A DNA stretch of 64,000 bases from Sphingomonas sabuli (GTDB lineage: Bacteria > Pseudomonadota > Alphaproteobacteria > Sphingomonadales > Sphingomonadaceae): the NCBI RefSeq assembly GCF_014352855.1, contig NZ_CP060697.1, forward strand, positions 1,364,001 to 1,428,000, given 5' to 3'. The notes below the pieces were generated by a model, which was given only the letters and a program-made list of their open reading frames with translations, was not told where the DNA came from and searched no databases. The position numbers and the translations under genes are program-made. Every line of letters starts with the position of its first letter. The stretch's first letter is position 1. Below, one piece after another: positions 57,838 to 64,000 of this stretch.

Positions 57838-59531
57838 GCGGATTTTGGTTTCCTTGGTTTCTTCCTCGAGCGCGGCTTCTCGTGGGCCCGCTCGGGACGG
57901 TAGGTGGAGGCCGGACGCGGCTGCGATGCATCGCGCGGCGGCGCCGGCTCAATGATCATCCCTTCGTCTTCGGGCGCAAGCGTGGAGCGCTTTAGCGCCT
58001 TGATGAAGCCAGGCGTGGCTCGCTGAGTCACCTGGAAATAGCTGTCATTCGCAGCGATCCGGATCGCGCCGATGTCGCCGCGTCCGACGTGTCCGTACCG
58101 GCAGATCAGCGGCAGCAGCCACCGCGGATCGGCATTATGGCTGCGGCCGGCGTTGATCCGGAACCAGTTGGCGCCTTCGAACCCGGGGCGATGACCGTCG
58201 GCGCCCTTCGCTTGAGTCCGCGCCGCAGCCGACAAGATGTCTTCGGGAGCCGGCATGTCGTTGCGCAGCGTCTTCACAAGCGCGCTAGCGATGGCTTCGG
58301 GCGACAGCTTGGCCATCAGTTGGCGCGCAAGCTCCTGGTCTTCCTCCTCCAACTCGGCCGGTTCGGACCGGGCGGCGAGCAGCCGCGCCCGGTCCCGCTC
58401 GCGGATCTCGGCGGCGGTCGGCACGCCGGTCCACTCGACGTTGATGCGGGCTCCGCGGAGCATTCCTTCGACCCGCTTCCGCCGCTGGTATGGCACGATC
58501 AGGATCGCCGTTCCTTTGCGGCCCGCGCGGCCGGTCCGCCCCGATCGGTGCTGCAGCGCTTCCGCATCGCGCGGCAGCTCGACATGAATCACGAGCGACA
58601 CTGAGGGAAGGTCGATGCCGCGTGCGGCGACATCCGTGGCGACACACACCCGCGCCCGCCGGTCGCGAAGGGCCTGAAGCGCATGATTGCGCTCGCTCTG
58701 ACTATGCTCGCCGGACAACGCGACCGCGTCGAAGCCGCGCTCGGTGAGGCTGGCGTGCAGGCGCCGCACCGCGTCGCGCGTCGCGCAGAACAGAATAGCC
58801 GTCTCCGCCTCGTGGAAGCGCAACAGGTTGACCACCGCATGTTCGGTGTCGGTCGGCGACACTGCGACCGCCTGGTAGGCGATGTCGTGGTGACCCTCCT
58901 TGTCGCCCAGCGTTTCGATCCGCAGCGCGTCCTGCTGATAGCGCTTGGCCAGCGCCACTATCGGCCGCGGCATGGTGGCGGAGAACAGCAACGTGCGCCG
59001 GCCCTGCGGCGTCGCGTCGAGGATCTCTTCCAGCTCTTCCCGAAAGCCCATGTCGAGCATCTCGTCCGCCTCATCGAGCACTGCGACGCGAAGCGAGGAC
59101 AGCTCGAGCGCCCCCCGTTCCAGATGATCCCGCAGTCGCCCGGGTGTCCCGACGACGATATGAACCCCTGCAGCCAGCGAGCGGCGCTCCTTCATCGGGT
59201 CCATGCCACCCACGCAGGATATGACACGCCCGCCCGCATGGGCATAAAGCCACTCAAGCTCTCGGCTCACCTGCATCGCCAACTCACGCGTAGGCGCGAT
59301 CACGAGCGCGAGCGGCTCGCGGGTGAAAGTCAGCCGATCCCCCTGAAGGAGCTCGTCAGCCATCGCCAAGCCAAAGGCGACGGTCTTCCCGGATCCAGTT
59401 TTGGCGGAGACCACAAGGTCGCGTCGTTGCGCTTCCTCGGCAAGCACCGCCGATTGAACCGCCGTTAGACCCTCGAAGCCGCGCGCCGTCAGCGCTTCGG
59501 CAAGCGCCGAATGTATTCTATCATCTTCCAT
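57834..59531 (-). CDS. DEAD/DEAH-box RNA helicase with DbpA-like C-terminal domain
   Basis: A 565-residue helicase: Q-motif region FEGLTAVQSAVL, SAKTGSGKTVAFGLAMADEL (motif I) near 41-60, VLDEADEMLDMGF near 148-160, TLLFSATMP near 178, CVATDVAARGIDLPSV near 290, and QHRSGRTGRAGRKG. The C-terminal ~150 residues contain a DbpA-type RNA-binding domain (RWLLPLICRYGHVGRGDIGA IRI, split here by a space) and a basic tail. ATG 59531 is chosen; the upstream frame has no Q-motif. Likely in ribosome assembly or RNA unwinding. Confidence 0.9.
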   Translation of the reverse strand: MEDDRIHSALAEALTARGFEGLTAVQSAVLAEEAQRRDLVVSAKTGSGKTVAFGLAMADELLQGDRLTFTREPLALVIAPTRELAMQVSRELEWLYAHAGGRVISCVGGMDPMKERRSLAAGVHIVVGTPGRLRDHLERGALELSSLRVAVLDEADEMLDMGFREELEEILDATPQGRRTLLFSATMPRPIVALAKRYQQDALRIETLGDKEGHHDIAYQAVAVSPTDTEHAVVNLLRFHEAETAILFCATRDAVRRLHASLTERGFDAVALSGEHSQSERNHALQALRDRRARVCVATDVAARGIDLPSVSLVIHVELPRDAEALQHRSGRTGRAGRKGTAILIVPYQRRKRVEGMLRGARINVEWTGVPTAAEIRERDRARLLAARSEPAELEEEDQELARQLMAKLSPEAIASALVKTLRNDMPAPEDILSAAARTQAKGADGHRPGFEGANWFRINAGRSHNADPRWLLPLICRYGHVGRGDIGAIRIAANDSYFQVTQRATPGFIKALKRSTLAPEDEGMIIEPAPPRDASQPRPASTYRPERAHEKPRSRKKPRKPKSA

Positions 59532-60070
59532 GGCACCTCGTAGCGCGCCGACCATGCAATTACGACGGCCCGACTTGGCCGGAAGCGGACGATCCGCAAT
59601 CGGAGGATGAGCTCCGAAAGGAGACATGCGGTTTTTTTGCCTTTGAGGTCGGACTGGGCTTAGTCGCGCAGCGTTCCTGCTTTTCGGTGTTCTCCAGCTC
59701 AGACCTCACCGTGTTGTTGGAGGTGAGCGTCGTTCGCCAGGGCCGCTGGAGAGACATCGGAAGTGGGCCGAAGGTCCGTTTCAAGCAAGTTTAGGCCTCA
59801 CTTCGCTTGAATGAAAAACGGCGCTCGCCCTTGTCCTCCGCCTTCGCTCGCGAGTTTGTGCGTTCCCCAACCAACTGAGGCGCCAGCGGCGTACTCCACC
59901 AATCTCGCAGGCAGAGAAGAGTTGGTCTTGGACTGCCTCCACCGCCGATCCTCAAAGTGCTGTGATAACTCTGCTTTTCACCAGAGCGTCCAGCCGCTAT
60001 TTTAGCGCGCACGGGGCTTGTCTGCCGCCTTGCACAAAGGTTCGGCTGACTTGGGGAGAGGGGTCGTCTG
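59532..60070. other. 539-bp region without a supported gene
   Basis: Upstream of the first RTX gene and the helicase gene. A 74-codon minus-strand frame at 59560-59784 has no SD, no recognisable family and unusual composition and is not called. No repeat or terminator of note is visible by eye. It is large enough to hold the promoter and leader of the RTX gene. Confidence 0.5.
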
Positions 60071-61807
60071 ATGGCTTTGATCGTATGTGCTGCGCCAATC
60101 GACATGCGCGGTTTTGCAAACACCGGGACGACTTGGAACGACCTGATCACGGGCGGGACGCTCGTCGGAGCGAACTCTTCCGTTTTCACGGTGGAGACGG
60201 CCGGTGATGTGTCCAGGGAATATTTCTGGGGCTCCGGCCTGGGGGCGACGTCCCAGAACATGCCGACCGCTGGAACGATAACGTCCTGGGAGCATGAAGT
60301 TTACGGTGGTGAACCCGGAGTCTTTATTCCGGGGTGGGAAATCACGGAATTCTCGGTTTCCGCGGCAACCTTTTCGTCCCTGATCTTGAACGACAATCTC
60401 GATACGCTGTTCGCCGACTACATCATGACGGGCGATGATTCTGTCCTGTCCGGGTACGGCAACGACGTCCTGCTCGGCTACGGTGGCAACGACATGCTGC
60501 AAAGCGCCGAAGGCAACGATATCCTTGATGGCGGCACGGGCGACGACCTGATGTACGGCGGTTTCGGGGACGACACCTACTTCGTGGACTCAGTCGAGGA
60601 CGATGTCGTCGAATATGCCGACCAGGGCATCGACACGTTAATCCTGACCGTGGTTCCCCCTGGCGGTTTCATCAGGACGCCGGACCATTTCGAAATCCTT
60701 CGCAACAATAGCGGTGTCGGCATCGCAATGCTCGGCAACGAGCTGTCCAATTCGCTGTTCGGGTCCAACAGTGGGTCGGACATCCTGTTCGGAGAAGAGG
60801 GCAATGACGTGCTGTCCGGCGGATCTGGTCCGGACGTCCTGCACGGCGGTGCGGGTGACGATGTGTTTTTCGTCGACGATGCCGGCGATATCGTCGACGA
60901 CAAGATGCTGTCCGGCGACGTTGGAAGCGGGACGGATGAAGTGCGTTCCAGCATTGCCTTCTCGCTGTTGTCCAGCGACGGTCTGGCCGACATCGAGAAC
61001 CTGCGGCTGATCGGCACCGCTTCGGTCGACGCCACCGGCAACCGCCTGAACAACGAACTGACCGGCAATTCCGGCGACAACATCCTAAACGGCAGCGCCG
61101 GCGCGGACATCATGCGCGGCAATTCGGGCAACGACATCTATTATGTCGACAACGGCGGCGACCGGGTGATCGAAAGCAGCGCGGCGGGCGGGACGGATAC
61201 CGTCCGGTCGTCAACCTCCTTCGAACTAGGCGACCATGTCGAGAATCTGCAGCTGACCGGCAGCGCCGTCAGCGTCGGAACGGGCAACGGCCTGGCCAAC
61301 CGCATCTCCGGCAATAACCAGGCGAACATCCTGTCCGGTCTGGAAGGCGACGACGTGCTGACCGGCAATGGCGGCACCGACCTGCTCTACGGCGCCGCGG
61401 GCATCGACCAGATCGACGGGGGAAGTGGCGACGATTTCCTTGACGGCGGCGCCGGGCGCGACCTGATCACGGGCGGAGCGGGTGCCGACAGTTTCGTTTT
61501 CAACGCCGGCGATTTTGCCGGCCTGAGCACCGGGACGTGCGACCGCATCCTGGATTTCGCCCGAGCGGAAGGCGACCAGATCCGCCTGAATTCGATCGAC
61601 GCCAATTCCGCCAACGGCGCGGCGTCGAACGATGCGTTCACCTTCATCGGCACCGGCGGATTCACCGGCGTTGCTGGCCAGTTGCGCTACCAACAGGCGG
61701 GCGGAAACACCTACATTACTGGTGACGTGGACGGTGACGGCATCGCGGATTTCATGATTCGCCTCGACGGAATGCACGCGCTCGTCGCTGGCGATTTCGT
61801 TTTATGA
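60071..61807 (+). CDS. RTX-repeat (hemolysin-type calcium-binding) protein, paralogue 1
   Basis: A 578-residue acidic protein with no N-terminal signal peptide. Residues 1-125 are a unique N-domain starting MALIVCAAPIDMRGFANTGT. From about 130 on are blocks of the GGxGxDxUx nonapeptide (GYGNDVLLGYGGNDMLQSAE, GGTGDDLMYGGFGDDTYFVD, and more near 235-270, 340-365 and 435-490) broken by beta linkers, and a C-terminal domain like the M10/serralysin C-domain ending LVAGDFVL. This is a type I secretion substrate pattern; the transporter is not in the window. AGAGGGG lies seven to eight bases before ATG. Its near-copy follows at 61896. Confidence 0.9.
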   Translation: MALIVCAAPIDMRGFANTGTTWNDLITGGTLVGANSSVFTVETAGDVSREYFWGSGLGATSQNMPTAGTITSWEHEVYGGEPGVFIPGWEITEFSVSAATFSSLILNDNLDTLFADYIMTGDDSVLSGYGNDVLLGYGGNDMLQSAEGNDILDGGTGDDLMYGGFGDDTYFVDSVEDDVVEYADQGIDTLILTVVPPGGFIRTPDHFEILRNNSGVGIAMLGNELSNSLFGSNSGSDILFGEEGNDVLSGGSGPDVLHGGAGDDVFFVDDAGDIVDDKMLSGDVGSGTDEVRSSIAFSLLSSDGLADIENLRLIGTASVDATGNRLNNELTGNSGDNILNGSAGADIMRGNSGNDIYYVDNGGDRVIESSAAGGTDTVRSSTSFELGDHVENLQLTGSAVSVGTGNGLANRISGNNQANILSGLEGDDVLTGNGGTDLLYGAAGIDQIDGGSGDDFLDGGAGRDLITGGAGADSFVFNAGDFAGLSTGTCDRILDFARAEGDQIRLNSIDANSANGAASNDAFTFIGTGGFTGVAGQLRYQQAGGNTYITGDVDGDGIADFMIRLDGMHALVAGDFVL

Positions 61808-61895
61808 CCTGTTATCGCCGACGTTCGGCCAGTGCCGACAACGCGTAACCCGACGAGAACAACTGCTGGCTGACGCTGTGTAAGGGGCCGATCGA

Positions 61896-63608
61896 ATGAA
61901 CATCAACTTCTACCTCGCCTTCGACATGCGCGATTTCGCCAATAGCGGGACGTACTGGAACGAGCAGATCGCGGGCGGCATCCTGGCTCAATCGGCCGCG
62001 GACGAATATCGAGTGTACAGCCAGGACGGCAACAGAAATTTCTTTTTCGGAAATAATCTCGGTCAAGTCGACAATAACATGCCGGTCGACGGAACAATCA
62101 TCGCATGGAATAACTACCAGTCTAATGGTGCTGGCGTCTTTTCGATGTTCTCATTTTCTGTCTCTGCGTATCTGTTCGCTTCTTACGTCCTTTCCGACAA
62201 TATCGCGGACCTGCTTGAAGGTCTTATTATGACCGGCGACGACTCGGTCTACGGGAGCGGCTTCAACGATTATTTGCTGGGTTACGACGGCAATGATGTT
62301 TTGAGGGGACAAGCCGGCGACGACATCCTGGACGGCGGCGCCGGCGATGACCAGATGCTCGGCGGCTCCGGCGACGACACGTTCATCGTTGGTTCGGACG
62401 GGGACATCGCCCTTGAATTAACGGAAACCGGCGGGTTCGACACGATCCTCATTCGCTATACCCCGGAAAGCGTGACCTACACGGTCGCGGAGCTCGTTGA
62501 GAGCGCGCGCAACCAGAGCGGGGCGCCGCTGATCATATTCGGCAATACTCTCGACAATTCGCTGTATGGGGGCAGCACGGCCGACTATCTGTATGGCGAC
62601 GACGGCAACGATTATCTGAACGGGGGCGCGGGTGCGGACGCCGTGCACGGCGGTCATGGCAACGATGTCTTTTTCGTCGACAACGTCGGGGATCAGGTCG
62701 ACGACCTGACCCGTACCGGCAGCGCCGGAAGCGGGATCGACGAGGTCCGGTCGACGATCAGCTATTCGCTGCTTGCACAGCCTAACCTTGCAGACATCGA
62801 GAACCTGCAGCTGGCGGGAACGGCATCGGTCGACGCCATCGGCAACCGTTTGAACAACGAGCTGACCGGGAATTCGGGCGACAACCTGCTTAACGGCAGT
62901 GCCGGAGCGGACATCATGCGCGGCGGCGCGGGCGACGACATCTATTACATCGACAATGGCGGCGACCGGGTGATCGAAACCGGCGCCGGAGACGGGATCG
63001 ATACCGTACGGTCGTCGCTGTCCCACGAACTGGGCGATCACGTCGAGAACCTTCAGCTTACGGGCGGAGGGTACATCAATGGGGTCGGCAACAGCCTTGC
63101 CAACCGTATTTCAGGGAACGGCCAGTCGAATATTCTCGCTGGCGGGAGCGGAGACGACATCCTGACCGGCAATGGCGGCACGGACTTGCTTTACGGCAAC
63201 GACGGGGCCGACTTGCTGGACGGCGGCACCGGCGACGACTTCCTGGATGGCGGCGCTGGGCGCGACCAATTTACCGGCGGGGCCGGCGCCGACAGCTTCG
63301 TCTTCAATAGCGGCGACGCGGGCGCGACGGCCGGCACGAGCGATCGCATCGTGGATTTCAGCCGGTCGGAAGGCGACCAGATCCGGCTCAATGCAATCGA
63401 CGCCAACGCGACGAACGGGGCAGCGTCGAACGACGCCTTCGCGTTCATCGGCACCGGCGCCTTCACCGGCGCCGCCGGACAATTGCGCTATCAGGTCGTT
63501 AGCGGGAATACGTACATCAGCGGCGATGTCGACGGCGATGGCACCGCCGATTTCGTGATCCGCGTGGATGGAGCCCACGCCTTCGTGGTGGGCGACTTCG
63601 TACTGTAA
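61896..63608 (+). CDS. RTX-repeat (hemolysin-type calcium-binding) protein, paralogue 2
   Basis: A 570-residue paralogue of the preceding gene, same order of parts: unique N-domain MNINFYLAFDMRDFANSGTY, RTX blocks (GYDGNDVLRGQAGDDILDGG and AGDDQMLGGSGDDTFIVG, then around 230-260, 335-365, 425-475) and the C-terminal domain ending FVVGDFVL. The middle and C-terminal halves are very similar to paralogue 1 (ASVDA-x-GNRLNNELTGNSGD is nearly identical), while the N-domains differ more. AAGGGG precedes ATG 61896. Likely secreted by a type I system; biochemical activity unknown, perhaps adhesive. Confidence 0.9.
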   Translation: MNINFYLAFDMRDFANSGTYWNEQIAGGILAQSAADEYRVYSQDGNRNFFFGNNLGQVDNNMPVDGTIIAWNNYQSNGAGVFSMFSFSVSAYLFASYVLSDNIADLLEGLIMTGDDSVYGSGFNDYLLGYDGNDVLRGQAGDDILDGGAGDDQMLGGSGDDTFIVGSDGDIALELTETGGFDTILIRYTPESVTYTVAELVESARNQSGAPLIIFGNTLDNSLYGGSTADYLYGDDGNDYLNGGAGADAVHGGHGNDVFFVDNVGDQVDDLTRTGSAGSGIDEVRSTISYSLLAQPNLADIENLQLAGTASVDAIGNRLNNELTGNSGDNLLNGSAGADIMRGGAGDDIYYIDNGGDRVIETGAGDGIDTVRSSLSHELGDHVENLQLTGGGYINGVGNSLANRISGNGQSNILAGGSGDDILTGNGGTDLLYGNDGADLLDGGTGDDFLDGGAGRDQFTGGAGADSFVFNSGDAGATAGTSDRIVDFSRSEGDQIRLNAIDANATNGAASNDAFAFIGTGAFTGAAGQLRYQVVSGNTYISGDVDGDGTADFVIRVDGAHAFVVGDFVL

Positions 63609-63716
63609 CCGCCAATCTCGGCGGCCCATCTATAGTTTTCAGTCGGTCAGGCGATGCCGGGGCACACTTCGCTTCCGCCGATATGCCGGAGAGAATGATG
63701 CGCTGCCTGCCCTTGT

Positions 63717-64000
63717 CTAACTACTACCCTTCTTCGCGTTGGCGAAGGCCGCGCCAAGCGATGTGCGAAGCGGCTTGGGGCGAAATGCTTCGTCATACGG
63801 GGTGCCGCGCTTGATCGAGCGGTCGCGGCGGGGGTCGAAGCCGGTTAGCCAGCTGTACCGGTCGACCATGCCCCAGGCGAGAATGTCGCGAAGCTGCGGA
63901 TAGTCGAGCATCACCTCGAGATAGGCTTTGGCATAGTCAGCCACCATCTGATCGCGCACGGCGATGTCGTCGGGCGCCTGCTGGTCGTTGACGTCGAATT
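63717..64000 (-). CDS. GH10 endo-1,4-beta-xylanase, C-terminal fragment
   Basis: The last 94 codons of a gene that extends past the right edge. The protein reads FDVNDQQAPDDIAVRDQMVA, then YPQLRDILAWGMVDRYSWLT and GTPYDEAFRPKPLRTSLGAA, the C-terminal beta-strand 7-8 region of GH10 xylanases (F-D-V-N-D following the catalytic nucleophile Glu, whose codon is cut at the window edge, and the conserved DRYSWL). Secretion cannot be judged here. Together with the RTX proteins nearby it suggests plant-polymer lifestyle, a weak inference. Confidence 0.85.
   Translation of the reverse strand, partial: FDVNDQQAPDDIAVRDQMVADYAKAYLEVMLDYPQLRDILAWGMVDRYSWLTGFDPRRDRSIKRGTPYDEAFRPKPLRTSLGAAFANAKKGSS

Noticed and set aside
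59560..59784. 74-codon minus-strand frame between the DEAD-box helicase and the RTX gene
   Set aside because: No SD, no family, Ser/Lys-rich composition unlike real genes here.
55535..63608. Genomic island integrated at tRNA-Ser
   Set aside because: No integrase, no second copy of the tRNA 3' end and no phage genes between the tRNA and the RTX pair.

Overview
The window is high-GC DNA that reads as a chromosome segment of an alphaproteobacterium of the Sphingomonadales (Sphingomonas-like). Pointers are a CtaC/D/B/G/E cytochrome aa3 cluster with DUF983 and SURF1 genes, a SUV3-like helicase - S4 protein - FdxA run, paired TauE/SafE and TIGR02186 genes, GTG and TTG starts, and the short dispersed repeats typical of sphingomonads. 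This placement is inference from gene content; no 16S rRNA gene is present.

Layout. 1-4 kb: GtrA/GtrB-type polyprenyl-sugar genes, a methyltransferase and a large membrane protein. 4-7.6 kb: a secreted EF-hand protein, cyclopropane fatty acid synthase, RlmN and an IalB-like protein. 7.7-10.2 kb: an NfrB-like membrane glycosyltransferase followed by its decayed NfrA-C-like partner (stop codon plus frameshift). 10.2-18 kb: TauE/SafE with TIGR02186, a HerA-like ATPase, a sulfotransferase, TerC, a zinc-ribbon protein, a TPR protein and an M23 peptidase. 18-21.7 kb: helicase, S4 protein, ferredoxin, lipoprotein. 21.7-25.5 kb: nucleotide-sugar epimerase, CysD and CysN/C (PAPS synthesis). 25.7-28.3 kb: a second EF-hand protein, then a TPP riboswitch and thiC, which carries two repeat elements inside its reading frame.

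28.4-33.2 kb is the accessory heart of the window. A visibly lower-GC two-gene cassette encodes a phosphoribosyltransferase-like protein translationally overlapped with a NADAR-family protein, a likely conflict/defence module. It is followed by a DUF1993 gene whose 3' end recurs twice downstream between tiny genes, and by two copies of an approximately 155-bp intergenic repeat. 33-41 kb holds many small genes: lipoproteins, an SDR with a divergent ArsR-type regulator, DUF188, DUF1810, DoxX, PRC-barrel, an L,D-transpeptidase and S21. 41-44.3 kb is a pyrE-pdxJ-acpS-lepB operon, in which a one-gene unit sits between pdxJ and a perfect-length 65-bp copy of the pdxJ 3' end.

44.4-53 kb is the cytochrome oxidase cluster, interrupted by three inverted envelope genes. 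53-55.6 kb has an rRNA-methyltransferase-like gene, CcmA/CcmB, a zincin and tRNA-Ser(GGA). 56-59.5 kb has an ABC-F ATPase and a DbpA-like DEAD-box helicase. 60-63.6 kb has two tandem RTX-repeat paralogues, and the window ends inside a GH10 xylanase gene.

The most noteworthy signals are the PRTase-NADAR cassette, the two independent loci where a short copy of a gene's 3' end brackets a single small gene (pdxJ and DUF1993), the paired 155-bp repeat, the NfrA-like pseudogene and the repeat insertions inside thiC.
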